Part shown: positions 27,411 through 39,136 of the stretch, in pieces
Layout of the letters: the number at the start of each line of letters is the position of its first letter
Numbering within the stretch: position 1 is the stretch's first letter
Assembly (NCBI RefSeq): GCF_006711645.1
Contig: NZ_CP041247.1
Coordinates: forward strand, 62,001-126,000
Length of the DNA: 64,000 nt
Origin: Klebsiella electrica
GTDB taxonomy: Bacteria; Pseudomonadota; Gammaproteobacteria; Enterobacterales; Enterobacteriaceae
Direction of reading: 5' to 3'
Program-made: the position numbers and the translations under genes
The notes under the pieces: generated by a model
What the model saw: the letters and a program-made list of their open reading frames with translations, nothing else
Databases searched by the model: none
What the model was told of the DNA's origin: nothing

Positions 27411-27839
27411 ATGACCCTACAGCAGTGGATGTTCTCAATTAAGGGACGTATCGGGCGCCGTGATTTTTGGATCTGGATAGCCATCTGGATCCTCGCCATG
27501 AGCGCGCTCTTTACCCTGGCCGGCACCAGCTTGCTCAATGTGCAGACTGCCGCATTTATCCTGGTGTGTCTGCTGTGGCCGACGGCGGCGGTGACGATCA
27601 AACGCCTGCACGATCGCGGCAAATCGGGGCTCTGGGCGCTGCTGATGATTCTGGCGTGGATGCTGCTGGCGGGGAACTGGTCGGTGCTGCCGGGCGCCTG
27701 GCAATGGGTGGTCGGGCGGTTTGTGCCAACGCTGATTATCGTCATGATGTTCATCGACCTGGGCGCGTTTGTCGGCACCCAGGGCGAGAATAAATTTGGT
27801 AAAGATACGCAGGACGTTCGCTGGAAGGCGGAGTCCTGA
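27411..27839 (+). CDS. yiiR: DUF805 inner-membrane protein YiiR
   Basis: A 142-residue membrane protein with four hydrophobic segments. The DUF805 opening GRIGRRDFWIW (about residues 12-22) and the KRLHDRGKSG loop (about 64-73) are clear. Function is unknown. It ends exactly one base before the convergent fpr stop, so the two transcripts must overlap. Confidence 0.88.
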   Translation: MTLQQWMFSIKGRIGRRDFWIWIAIWILAMSALFTLAGTSLLNVQTAAFILVCLLWPTAAVTIKRLHDRGKSGLWALLMILAWMLLAGNWSVLPGAWQWVVGRFVPTLIIVMMFIDLGAFVGTQGENKFGKDTQDVRWKAES

Positions 27840-28586
27840 TTACCAGTATTGCTCGGCGGTCATGTGGCCCGGACGGCGACGCAGATGTTTGGTCATCTGC
27901 CGGGTTTCTTTCAACAACTGCTGGGTATCACGCACCATCTGCGGGTTTCCACACAGCATCACGTGGCTGTTATCGGTGTTCATCGGCAGGCCAACGGCCT
28001 CCTCGAGGGCGCCGGTTTCGATAAGAAACGGAATCCGCCCGGTCAGCGAACCAGGGGCGGTTTCGCGGCTCACGACGGTCTGGATGCGCAGTTTTCCGCC
28101 GTAGCGCTGTTCTAATTCGCGCATCAGCGGCAGGTAGCTTAAATCGGCCTCATAGCGCACGGCGTGGATCAGCACCAGGTTTTTGAAGCGCGCGAGGTCT
28201 TTACCTTCCTGCAGAATGGACAGATACGGGCCGAGCGCGGTGCCGGTCGCCAGCATCCATAAGGTTTCGCAGTCCGGCACCTCTTCGAGGACGAAAAAGC
28301 CTGCGGCTTCGCTGACCAGCTGAACGTCATCGCCCGGTTTGAGCGCCGCAAGGCGCGGGCTGAGCTTACCGTCCGGGACGGTGACCAGATAGAACTCCAG
28401 ATCGGAATTGCCCGGAGCGTTAACGTAGGAATAGGCGCGCTGAACGCGCTCACCGTCAATTTCCAGCCCGAGCTTGGTAAATTGCCCGGCGGTAAACGGG
28501 TGAACAGGCGCGTGGACGTACAGACTGAACAGCGTGTCGGTCCAGAACTCTATTTTTTTCACTTTACCGTTAACCCAGTCCGCCAT
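27840..28586 (-). CDS. fpr: Ferredoxin/flavodoxin-NADP reductase
   Basis: A 248-residue FAD enzyme that moves electrons from NADPH to flavodoxin or ferredoxin, supporting radical-SAM enzymes and oxidative-stress defence (SoxRS regulon in E. coli). It has the FAD motif RAYSYVN near residue 50, the NADP site ATGTALGPYLSI near 112, CGNPQMV near 212 and the C-terminal W. The start MADWV at 28586 fits the E. coli length of 248. Confidence 0.96.
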   Translation of the reverse strand: MADWVNGKVKKIEFWTDTLFSLYVHAPVHPFTAGQFTKLGLEIDGERVQRAYSYVNAPGNSDLEFYLVTVPDGKLSPRLAALKPGDDVQLVSEAAGFFVLEEVPDCETLWMLATGTALGPYLSILQEGKDLARFKNLVLIHAVRYEADLSYLPLMRELEQRYGGKLRIQTVVSRETAPGSLTGRIPFLIETGALEEAVGLPMNTDNSHVMLCGNPQMVRDTQQLLKETRQMTKHLRRRPGHMTAEQYW

Positions 28587-28759
28587 CATCTTCTCCCGTT
28601 GCGCAAAGCGTTGCTCTATCTTCGTTGTACGCGGCAAAGATTTCCAGCCTGACGGCGACGAAAAGCTCTATTGATCAAATATTCCCGTCATACTTCAATT
28701 GCCTGTGCGCTGACGGCATCCGTTTTCGGCCCGTCCATGGGCCTGGCGCCAGCGAACAA

Positions 28760-29770
28760 TCACAGAATATGCAGCTGAATATCCGGGTCTTTACGGTCGA
28801 GATAATGAATGGACTGAATGCGGCGAATGGTACGGGATTTACCGCGAATCAGCAGCGTTTCGGTGGTGGCCATATTGCCTTTACGGGTAATGCCATCCAG
28901 CAGATCGCCTTTGGTGATACCGGTTGCGGAGAACACCACATTATCGCTGCGGGCCATTTCGTCCAGGCGCAGCACTTTGCCCGCCTCGATGCCCATCTCT
29001 TTGCAGCGCGCCAGCTCGTTCTCGCCGATACGACGGTTTTCTGCGCTATCGCCTTTGACATCGTGGCGAGCCAGCAGGCGACCCTGCATGTCGCCGTCCA
29101 GAGCGCGAATAACGGCGGCAGAAACCACCCCTTCCGGCGCGCCGCCGATGCCGTACAGCACATCGACCTCGCTGTCCGGCATGCAGGTCAGAATCGACGC
29201 CGCTACATCGCCATCCGGAATGGCGAAGACGCGAACGCCCGCCCGCTGGAGTTCGGCAATCACCGCATCATGACGCGGTTTGGCCAGAATGGTGACGGTC
29301 AGCTCGGCCAGCGGTTTATTCAGCGCCGCAGCGATATTACGCAGGTTCTCCGCCAGCGGCAGATTGAGGTCAATCGCCCCTTTTGCCCCTGGGCCGACAA
29401 TCAGTTTTTCCATGTACATGTCCGGCGCGTTCAGGAAGCAGCCTTTATCGCCGACTGCCATCACCGCCAGCGCATTGGCCTGGCCCATGGCCGTCATGCG
29501 CGTTCCTTCGATTGGGTCAACGGCGATATCCACCGCATCACCGTTGCCGGTGCCGACCTTCTCACCGATATACAGCATCGGCGCTTCATCGATTTCACCT
29601 TCGCCAATCACGATGGTGCCATCGATATTAATCAGGTTGAGCATAATACGCATGGCGTTGACGGCGGCGCCGTCGGCAGTATTTTTATCACCGCGGCCCA
29701 GCCACTTATAGCCCGCCAGCGCGGCGGCCTCGGTGACACGGGAAAATTCGATGGCCAGTTCTCGTTTCAT
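28760..29770 (-). CDS. glpX: Class II fructose-1,6-bisphosphatase GlpX
   Basis: A 336-residue manganese-dependent fructose-1,6-bisphosphatase, the same length as E. coli GlpX. Metal and substrate motifs GEGEIDEAPM near residue 57 and DPIEGT near 85 are present. ATG 29770 has GAGTGG before it. In E. coli glpX is third in the glpFKX operon under GlpR. Here it is 8 kb from glpK and starts 67 bp after the recG stop on the same strand, so it would depend on recG-operon read-through or on a promoter inside recG. Confidence 0.95.
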   Translation of the reverse strand: MKRELAIEFSRVTEAAALAGYKWLGRGDKNTADGAAVNAMRIMLNLINIDGTIVIGEGEIDEAPMLYIGEKVGTGNGDAVDIAVDPIEGTRMTAMGQANALAVMAVGDKGCFLNAPDMYMEKLIVGPGAKGAIDLNLPLAENLRNIAAALNKPLAELTVTILAKPRHDAVIAELQRAGVRVFAIPDGDVAASILTCMPDSEVDVLYGIGGAPEGVVSAAVIRALDGDMQGRLLARHDVKGDSAENRRIGENELARCKEMGIEAGKVLRLDEMARSDNVVFSATGITKGDLLDGITRKGNMATTETLLIRGKSRTIRRIQSIHYLDRKDPDIQLHIL

Positions 29771-29837
29771 AATCCACTCGTTGTGAAGATAAATTGCGCG
29801 AAGCGTCCGGGTCTGACCCAGCGGGGCAGATCGGGTG

Positions 29838-31919
29838 CTAGGCGTTGGAATAGCGTTCGGTTTCCGGCATCCAGCGTTCAATAAGCGCCTGGGCCTGCTG
29901 AGAATAACGTTCGTGAATATGGCGAGCGATGCGCTGAACGTCCGGGATCATGGCCTGATCGCGCAGCAGATCGGCGACTTTAAACTCGGCGGTGCCGGTT
30001 TGTCGGGTGCCGAGCAGCTCGCCGGGGCCGCGGATTTCCAGGTCTTTCTGGGCAATGACGAAACCGTCGTTGCTGTCGCGCAGAACCTGCAGGCGTTTCT
30101 GCGCCGTTTTTGACAGCGGCGACTTATAGAGCAGTACGCAGTGGGATGCGACCGCGCCGCGCCCGACGCGTCCTCTGAGCTGGTGCAGCTGCGCCAGCCC
30201 CAGGCGTTCCGGGTTTTCGATAATCATCAGGCTGGCATTCGGTACGTCTACCCCAACTTCAATCACCGTGGTGGCGATCAGCAGGTGCAGTTCGCCCTGC
30301 TTAAAGGCCTGCATAACCGCCTGCTTATCTGCCGGTTTCATCCGACCATGCACCAGGCCGATATTCAGCTCCGGCAGCGCGAGCTTAAGCTCTTCCCATG
30401 TCGCTTCTGCCGCCTGCGCCTCCAGCAGCTCGGACTCTTCAATCAGGGTACAGACCCAGTAGGCCTGGCGCCCTTCCTGAGTACAGGCGTTGCGCACCCT
30501 ATCAATAATATCGTGGCGGCGAGTATCGGGGATGGCCACCGTAGTGACCGGCGTCCGCCCCGGCGGCAGTTCATCGATAACCGAGGTATCAAGGTCGGCG
30601 TAAGCGGTCATTGCCAGGGTTCGGGGGATCGGGGTAGCGGTCATGATCAGCTGATGGGGATGGAAGCCCTGCTGCTGGCCTTTTTCCCATAGCGCCAGAC
30701 GCTGGTGGACGCCGAAGCGGTGCTGCTCATCAATAATCACCAGCGCCAGGCCGTTGAACTGCACCTGTTCCTGAAAAATGGCGTGGGTACCGACTATCAT
30801 CTGTACCTGACCGCTGGCGATGGCCTCCTGCTGCGCCTGGCGGGCTTTCCCTTTCTGTTTGCCGGCCAGCCAGCCCACTTCGATGCCCAGCGGCGCGAAC
30901 CACTGACGGAAGTTATTGGCGTGTTGCTCCGCCAGCAGTTCGGTCGGCGCCATCAGCGCCACCTGCTTGCCGTGAGCAATAGCCCGCAGCGCTGCGAGGG
31001 CGGCAACCAGCGTTTTACCTGAGCCGACGTCGCCCTGCACCAGACGCATCATCGGCACATCGAGCGCCATATCGCGTTCAATTTCGGCGGTGACTCGCTG
31101 TTGTGCGCCGGTCGGCTTAAAGGGCAGGGAGGCCAGCAGCTGGTTTTTGAATGTGTCGTTCGCGCTGAGCGCCAGGGCATGATAACGCTGGGCGCCAGCG
31201 CGCAGCGCCAGCATGCTCAGGTTATGCGCCAGCAGTTCTTCCAGAATTAAGCGCTGTTGCGCCGGATGCTTGCCGCTTTCCAGATCGCTGAGCTGCAGCG
31301 ATGGCGGCGGGCGGTGTAATGTGCGTAGCGCCTCCGGCAGGCTCATCATTCCCTGCGCCAGTTCGGGCGGCAACAGCTCGGCGATGGCACAGGTATCCAG
31401 TAATTCCAGCGCCTGATCGGTGAGCTTGCGCAGTGTCGCCTGCTTGATGCCTTCGGTGGTGGGATAAACCGGCGTCAGCGTTTCCTGTAGGTCGGGTGTG
31501 CTCATGTCACCCTGTACGCGGTATTCCGGGTGAATCATCTCCGCCCCGTATTTTCCCCGTTTGGCTTCTCCGTAGGCCAGCACGCGCCGGCCGGTCGCCA
31601 GGCTGTTTTTCATGGCGGCATTGAAGTTGAAAAAGCGCATGGTGAGAATACCGGAGCCGTCGCTGATCTGGCAGGTCATCATTCGGCGGCCGCCGAAGGT
31701 GATGTTGCTACTGAGAACTTCACCTTCAACGGTGGCGTAAACGCCCGGTAGCAGATCGCCTATCTGATAAAGATGGGTGCGGTCCTCATAGCGTAGCGGC
31801 AGGTGCAGAAGGAGATCCTGCACGGTATGCAGGCCGATTTTCGCCAGTTTGTTGCTTTGTGCCGCCCCAACGCCGGTGAGCGAATTGAGCGGGACCGCGT
31901 CTAACAGGCGACCGGACAT
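29838..31919 (-). CDS. recG: ATP-dependent DNA helicase RecG
   Basis: A 693-residue superfamily 2 helicase (same as E. coli) that remodels stalled forks and Holliday junctions. The N-terminal wedge/OB domain is followed by helicase motifs GDVGSGKT (Walker A, near residue 293), DEQH (near 399), TATPIPRT and QLRGRVGRG. The start codon abuts the trmH stop with no gap, showing one operon gmk-rpoZ-spoT-trmH-recG. Confidence 0.97.
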   Translation of the reverse strand: MSGRLLDAVPLNSLTGVGAAQSNKLAKIGLHTVQDLLLHLPLRYEDRTHLYQIGDLLPGVYATVEGEVLSSNITFGGRRMMTCQISDGSGILTMRFFNFNAAMKNSLATGRRVLAYGEAKRGKYGAEMIHPEYRVQGDMSTPDLQETLTPVYPTTEGIKQATLRKLTDQALELLDTCAIAELLPPELAQGMMSLPEALRTLHRPPPSLQLSDLESGKHPAQQRLILEELLAHNLSMLALRAGAQRYHALALSANDTFKNQLLASLPFKPTGAQQRVTAEIERDMALDVPMMRLVQGDVGSGKTLVAALAALRAIAHGKQVALMAPTELLAEQHANNFRQWFAPLGIEVGWLAGKQKGKARQAQQEAIASGQVQMIVGTHAIFQEQVQFNGLALVIIDEQHRFGVHQRLALWEKGQQQGFHPHQLIMTATPIPRTLAMTAYADLDTSVIDELPPGRTPVTTVAIPDTRRHDIIDRVRNACTQEGRQAYWVCTLIEESELLEAQAAEATWEELKLALPELNIGLVHGRMKPADKQAVMQAFKQGELHLLIATTVIEVGVDVPNASLMIIENPERLGLAQLHQLRGRVGRGAVASHCVLLYKSPLSKTAQKRLQVLRDSNDGFVIAQKDLEIRGPGELLGTRQTGTAEFKVADLLRDQAMIPDVQRIARHIHERYSQQAQALIERWMPETERYSNA

Positions 31920-32681
31920 TTACCCTTCATCCTTCAGACTGCGTCTTGTCTGGCCAGCGCCTGCGCGGTTGTCGCGCGAGCTGCTGTGAGCGGAACCGGA
32001 AGCCTGCATGGTTGCCCACCATGCGTCATCGGCTTCGACTTCGCCCTGCGCATTCACGTAGGGGTAAGGCAGACCTTTTTGTTTTGCCACTCTGGCCAGT
32101 ACCGGGTACCCGCCTTCAAACAGCAGGCGCTGCTGCTCTTCTTGCGGCAGCATGCTGTTCTCACGCTGATACATCCCCGCATTTTGCCGCTGGCGCTGGG
32201 CTTCATACAGAATCAGAGCCGAGGCGACGGAGACATTCAGCGACTGCACCATGCCAGTCATCGGAATGATGATCTCCCGATCGGCCAGCGCCAGCGCTTC
32301 CTGAGTAATACCGGTTTTTTCCTGTCCCATCAGGATGCAGGTAGGGCGGGTATAGTCGATTTCACGGAAATCGACGGCTTTATCAGAGAGATGGGTAGCC
32401 AGGATCTGCATGCCCTGGCCCTTTAAATGGCTGACGGCATCGCCAATCGAGCGGTGGGTTCTCACCTGAACCCAGCTGTTACTGCCAGCGGCGGCAGAGA
32501 CCATCGTGCGCATGTGGTTACTGGGCCAGATGGCGTGGACTTCGTGCACGCCAACGGCGTCTGCGGTACGAATCACCGCAGAGACGTTATGAGGTTTATG
32601 GACCTGCTCCATGCAGACCGTCAGGTCAGGCTGGCGCCTGGCGAGCATCTCGCAGATACGCGCATAACGCTGTGGATTCAT
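31920..32681 (-). CDS. trmH: tRNA (guanosine-18-2'-O)-methyltransferase
   Basis: The 253-residue SPOUT methyltransferase uses S-adenosylmethionine to methylate G18 of tRNAs. Motifs NVSAVIRTADAVG (motif 1), ILMGQEKTGI (motif 2) and MVQSLNVSVASALILYE (motif 3, trefoil knot) are intact. E. coli TrmH is 229 residues and ends near the WWATMQA pattern; here about 24 extra residues, polar and basic, carry the frame up to the recG start. ATG 32681 is chosen by homology. Confidence 0.94.
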   Translation of the reverse strand: MNPQRYARICEMLARRQPDLTVCMEQVHKPHNVSAVIRTADAVGVHEVHAIWPSNHMRTMVSAAAGSNSWVQVRTHRSIGDAVSHLKGQGMQILATHLSDKAVDFREIDYTRPTCILMGQEKTGITQEALALADREIIIPMTGMVQSLNVSVASALILYEAQRQRQNAGMYQRENSMLPQEEQQRLLFEGGYPVLARVAKQKGLPYPYVNAQGEVEADDAWWATMQASGSAHSSSRDNRAGAGQTRRSLKDEG

Positions 32682-32723
32682 AAACACGTCATCCTTCAAA
32701 TTGCCTCGGCGTTAGCCGTACTC

Positions 32724-32803
32724 ATTACCCCCGGTTACCTACTCCTGTACGAGCCGGGTAATTCATTCGCTGGCCGCGTGACTGCCCGGCCCTTCTGGGC
32801 CGG
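32724..32803 (-). other. Structured spoT-trmH intercistronic segment
   Basis: Two inverted repeats lie in the 163-bp gap: ATTACCC/GGGTAAT (arms 32724-32730 and 32756-32762) and the perfect CCGGCCC-ttct-GGGCCGG (32786-32803). Neither is followed by a U-run on the transcribed strand, so RNA processing or stability rather than termination is likely. Confidence 0.5.
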
Positions 32804-32844
32804 TACCCGTGCGGCGCAAAACGCGAATGATTTCGTGCACAGAG

Positions 32845-34965
32845 CTAGTTTCGGTTACGGGTGACTTTTATGACATCCGGCATAACGCGAATTTTGCGCA
32901 TAATATTCGCCAGATGCACGCGATCGCGCGCCGTCAGGCGGATAAACGCGCTGTACACGCGACCATCTTTTTCTTCGGTAGTCAGATTCTGAATATTGGA
33001 AGAGGCGGTATTAATGGCCGCGGTGAGGTTCGCCAGCGCACCCTGGTGGTTAAACATATCCACCTTAATTTCGGTGATAAATTCCTGGGCGGTCTCTTTA
33101 TCCCACTCGACGGCCATAAACTTCTCTGGCTCTTTCTGATAGCCACGAATGTTACGGCAGGACTCATGGTGAATGACCAGGCCCTTGCCGGGGCTGACGT
33201 GGGCGATAATCGGGTCGCCGGGAATCGGACGGCAGCACTTCGCAAAGGTAATCAGAACGCCGTCAGCGCCCTTAATCGGCAGATGACCGTGACCTGAAGA
33301 GGCGCCTTGCGTCGTGGCGGCGACGGTTTCGCCTTGTTGCAGGTTTTTGGCTACCACGACGCTCATTGCGTTGCCGAGGCCAATTTCCGCCAGCAGATCG
33401 TCAAGGCTGGCCAGCTTCATGCGTTCCAGTTCGCGCTGAATGCTCTCCTGCGGGATTTCAGCCAGTTTACGGCTGCCGCCGAGGGCATGGTTGAGCAGAC
33501 GGCGGCCCAGGCTGACGGAGTCATCGCGCTTAAGGTTTTTCAACAGCTGGCGAATTTTGGCGCGCGCTTTTGAGCTGACGACAAAGTTCAGCCACGCGGC
33601 ATTCGGACGTGCGCCCGGCGCGGTGATGATTTCCACCGTCTGGCCGCTGGAAAGCGACTGCGACAAGGGGTACGGCTGGCGGTCGACGCGCGCGCCGACG
33701 CAGGCATGGCCGATATCGGTATGCACCGCGTAGGCGAAGTCCACCGGCGTGGCGCCAGCGGGGAGTTCGACAATACGCCCTTCCGGGGTGAAAACGTAAA
33801 TCTCATCCGGGAACAGATCGGATTTGACGCTCTCGATAAATTCAAACGAACTGCCTGCGCTTTGCTGCAACTCCAGCAGGCTCTGCATCCAGCGCTGGGC
33901 GCGGATTTGCGCGGTGGTGCTGCTTTCGCCGCCGTGCTCTTTATAGGCCCAGTGCGCCGCAACCCCCATTTCCGCCATCTGGTCCATGTCTTCGGTACGA
34001 ATTTGTACTTCAACCGGGACGCCGTGCGGGCCGATCATCGAGGTGTGCAAAGATTGATAACCGTTCGCCTTGGGAATGGCGATGTAATCTTTCATCCGGC
34101 CAGGACGAGGCTTGTAAAGGCTGTGCATCTGGCCAAGCACGCGGTAGCAGGTGTCAGAATCCTGCACAATCACGCGAAAGGCGTAGATATCCATAATCGA
34201 GTGAAAACGCTGCTCTTTCAGCACCATCTTGCAGTAGATGGAGTACAGATGCTTCTCGCGACCGCTGACGCGACAGGGGATTCCCGCTTCCTGTAAACGT
34301 CCTTCGATTTCAGAGAGGATCTTTTGAATCATCTCTTTACGGTTGCCGCGCGCCGCTTTGACGACTTCTTTGATGACGCGATAGCGGTTAGGATACAGCG
34401 CTTCAAAGCCCAGCTCTTCGAGCTCGGTTTTGATGTGGTGAATACCTAAACGGTGGGCCAGCGGGCTGTAGATCTCCAGCGTTTCGCGGGCAATGCGGCG
34501 GCGTTTATCCGGGCGAAGCGAGCCCAGCGTGCGCATGTTGTGCGTGCGGTCGGCAAGTTTGATCAGGATGACGCGGATATCCTGCACCATCGCCATAATC
34601 ATTTTGCGAAAGTTTTCGGCCTGCGCCTCTTTCTTATCGCGGAAGTTGAGCTTATCAAGCTTCGATACCCCCTCTACCAGCTCAGCAACGCTTTTGCCAA
34701 AGAGCTGCTCCATATCCTGGTAGGTGGCAGGGGTATCTTCAATCACGTCATGCAGTAGCGCAGCCATCAGCGTTTCATGGTCGAGTTTCATCTCGGCCAG
34801 AATGCAGGCTACCGCTACCGGGTGCGTGATATAGGGTTCGCCGCTTGAACGTGTCTGGCCCTCGTGAGCGTCACGTGCAACGAGATATGCCTGCCGAAGA
34901 CGCTTAATTTGCTCTTCCGGCAGGTAATTTTGAATCAGCTGATTCAGGCTTTCAAACAGATACAA
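32845..34965 (-). CDS. spoT: Bifunctional (p)ppGpp synthetase/hydrolase SpoT
   Basis: The 706-residue RelA/SpoT protein has the hydrolase HD site (H72-D73 in LLHDVIEDT), a synthetase domain (about residues 200-340), TGS (about 390-450) and a C-terminal ACT/RRM domain. It degrades and, weakly, makes the alarmone (p)ppGpp in response to carbon, iron and fatty-acid starvation. E. coli SpoT has 702 residues. It is co-transcribed with rpoZ 18 bp upstream. Confidence 0.97.
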   Translation of the reverse strand: MYLFESLNQLIQNYLPEEQIKRLRQAYLVARDAHEGQTRSSGEPYITHPVAVACILAEMKLDHETLMAALLHDVIEDTPATYQDMEQLFGKSVAELVEGVSKLDKLNFRDKKEAQAENFRKMIMAMVQDIRVILIKLADRTHNMRTLGSLRPDKRRRIARETLEIYSPLAHRLGIHHIKTELEELGFEALYPNRYRVIKEVVKAARGNRKEMIQKILSEIEGRLQEAGIPCRVSGREKHLYSIYCKMVLKEQRFHSIMDIYAFRVIVQDSDTCYRVLGQMHSLYKPRPGRMKDYIAIPKANGYQSLHTSMIGPHGVPVEVQIRTEDMDQMAEMGVAAHWAYKEHGGESSTTAQIRAQRWMQSLLELQQSAGSSFEFIESVKSDLFPDEIYVFTPEGRIVELPAGATPVDFAYAVHTDIGHACVGARVDRQPYPLSQSLSSGQTVEIITAPGARPNAAWLNFVVSSKARAKIRQLLKNLKRDDSVSLGRRLLNHALGGSRKLAEIPQESIQRELERMKLASLDDLLAEIGLGNAMSVVVAKNLQQGETVAATTQGASSGHGHLPIKGADGVLITFAKCCRPIPGDPIIAHVSPGKGLVIHHESCRNIRGYQKEPEKFMAVEWDKETAQEFITEIKVDMFNHQGALANLTAAINTASSNIQNLTTEEKDGRVYSAFIRLTARDRVHLANIMRKIRVMPDVIKVTRNRN

Positions 34966-34983
34966 GGGCTACCCACTGCGTGA

Positions 34984-35259
34984 TTAACGACGGCCTTCAG
35001 CAATAGCGGTAACGGCTTGTAATTCAGCGGCTTCCTGCTCTTGCTGTTCTTGACGATCGCGAACGTCGAGGATCTGGTTGTTGATCAGACCTTCTTCGAT
35101 TTCGCGCAGCGCAATAACGGTAGTTTTATCGTTTTCTTCCGCTACCAGCGGATCTTTTCCGCCAACCTGCATCTGACGAGCGCGACGCGCGGCGACCAGT
35201 ACCAGGTCAAAACGGTTACCAATTTTCTCTACAGCGTCCTGAACAGTTACGCGTGCCAT
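34984..35259 (-). CDS. rpoZ: RNA polymerase omega subunit
   Basis: The 91-residue omega chain begins [20 protein letters not shown] as in E. coli (91). It helps assemble beta-prime and forms part of a ppGpp-binding site, consistent with its place between gmk and spoT. Confidence 0.97.
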   Translation of the reverse strand: MARVTVQDAVEKIGNRFDLVLVAARRARQMQVGGKDPLVAEENDKTTVIALREIEEGLINNQILDVRDRQEQQEQEAAELQAVTAIAEGRR

Positions 35260-35313
35260 ACTTAAAATGCTCCACAGATGAAGAAATGACTGGGCATGAT
35301 ACTGAATGTGGGT

Positions 35314-37873
<2,560 letters not shown>

Positions 37874-37878
37874 GGGGA

Positions 37879-38496
37879 TCAGTGGGCGTTATGGTTGTAG
37901 TGAAAGACGGGCAGCCCCAGCTTCCAGCGCAGTGCCAGCAGGCGAGCGGTAAAGCCAAACAGCAAGGTGGAGACAACCACCACATCGTGGCTACTGACGT
38001 AATGCTGCAGGGCAATATAGAGAATAGCGGCCGCAAACGAAATGCCGGCATACAGCTCCTTCTGGAAAACCAACGGGATGCGCTTACAGAACATGTCCCG
38101 CAGTACGCCGCCAAATACGCCGGTAATCACTGCGGCGATGGAGGTGATCACCGGCCCTTCTCCCATATCCAGCGCGATTTGCGCGCCGATAATGGAGAAC
38201 ACCACCAGACCCAGGGCATCCAGGACCAGGAACAGACGGCGCAGATGGGGCATGACCGGCGCAGCAATGGTCGTTAACACTGCCGCGACGGCAACGATAA
38301 TGACGTATTCCGGATGCTTTACCCAGCCCAGAGGGTAGTGGCCCAGCAGGATATCCCGGACTGAGCCGCCGCCCAGCGCGGTGGCGGTAGCAATAATGAT
38401 GACGCCAAAGGTGTCCATGCGGCGGCGCCCGGCTGCCAGAGCGCCAGTCATAGCCTCTGCCGTAATACCGATAAGATAAAGAATATGAAGCAGCAT
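37879..38496 (-). CDS. yicG: TRIC-type cation channel protein YicG
   Basis: A 205-residue inner-membrane protein of the UPF0126/TRIC family, made of two repeats of three helices. The glycine-rich signatures [11 protein letters not shown] and GGVLRDMF are the family's duplicated motif. It has the same length as E. coli YicG. Function in enterobacteria is not settled, although a glycine-uptake role has been proposed for the family. Confidence 0.92.
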   Translation of the reverse strand: MLLHILYLIGITAEAMTGALAAGRRRMDTFGVIIIATATALGGGSVRDILLGHYPLGWVKHPEYVIIVAVAAVLTTIAAPVMPHLRRLFLVLDALGLVVFSIIGAQIALDMGEGPVITSIAAVITGVFGGVLRDMFCKRIPLVFQKELYAGISFAAAILYIALQHYVSSHDVVVVSTLLFGFTARLLALRWKLGLPVFHYNHNAH

Positions 38497-38750
38497 AGAA
38501 GATCTCCCGGATGATGGCGCGGAGATTAGCGATTTGTGCGACAGATCACGATTGAAATTTTCTAAGGTGAGTCATTTTGACCAAGATAAAGTAATGAATT
38601 TAATCTCTTCATATCAGATATAAAAGGTTTTTTTCTAAATTTTTCATCTTCATTCATTAGAAAAAATAATGATTTCTATTCCCTGGCGAGTTTTATTCAA
38701 TGCGCTATTAATACTCAATATTTAACCTCCGGGCTTTATCATTTTATTGT

Positions 38751-38887
38751 CCCCAGCTTCCCGGCAACGGTAAAGGTCCGATGCAGTTGGCTACCAGCGA
38801 TGGTCTGGGCTGGCATACGGTGGTAATGCTGCTGGTGTTAAAATTGTTGTTATCCTGGTTGTGTTGCGGGGGCATTTATCGCCTGTA
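38751..38887 (+). pseudogene. Remnant of a ClC-type chloride channel gene
   Basis: The frame reads PQLPGNGKGPMQLATSDGLG and continues with WHTVVMLLVLKLLLSWLC up to TAG at 38885-38887. ClC transporters contain a very similar GNG...-Q-...LLLLKLLLT-LC stretch before the selectivity helix GGxFAP. Upstream codons do not continue the protein, and after the LCCGG the homology ends. The fragment is about 45 codons. A good terminator follows at 38938, which would have ended the lost gene. The assignment is from pattern memory only. Confidence 0.5.
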
Positions 38888-38937
38888 GGGCACTGGATAG
38901 AAAGTATTTTTTCTGCGCGATATGTGCAAATGACAAT

Positions 38938-38958
38938 GGACGGAGAATCCGTCCTTTT
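38938..38958 (+). terminator. Rho-independent terminator after ClC remnant
   Basis: A perfect stem GGACGGA-gaa-TCCGTCC is followed directly by TTTT, 50 bp after the ClC remnant stop. Confidence 0.7.
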
Positions 38959-39013
38959 AAACGGTAGTGCTCAGGGAGTTTTGAGCGACAGGATTACAAC
39001 GTTATTGGTCGTT

Positions 39014-39059
39014 ACTGGCGATCCGCCATGATCAACAGGTTGAAATCAGGATCGCCAGT
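39014..39059. other. Inverted repeat upstream of lipase gene
   Basis: The arms ACTGGCGATCC (39014-39024) and GGATCGCCAGT (39049-39059) are perfect 11-bp complements separated by 24 bp, 78 bp before the lipase start. It may be an operator pair or a leader hairpin. The rest of 38497-39136 is A+T-rich with no gene seen apart from the ClC remnant. Confidence 0.55.
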
Positions 39060-39136
39060 TTCATTAAGCTAATATTAAGCTTTCGGCATTTACACTAAAG
39101 CGCTCAAGCACTAGTGATTAACAGGAACAGGACGTT

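Noticed and set aside
28625..29884. 420-codon open frame opposite glpX
   Set aside because: It is a shadow of the high-GC glpX codon pattern, rich in H, Q and N, with no start signal or family resemblance.
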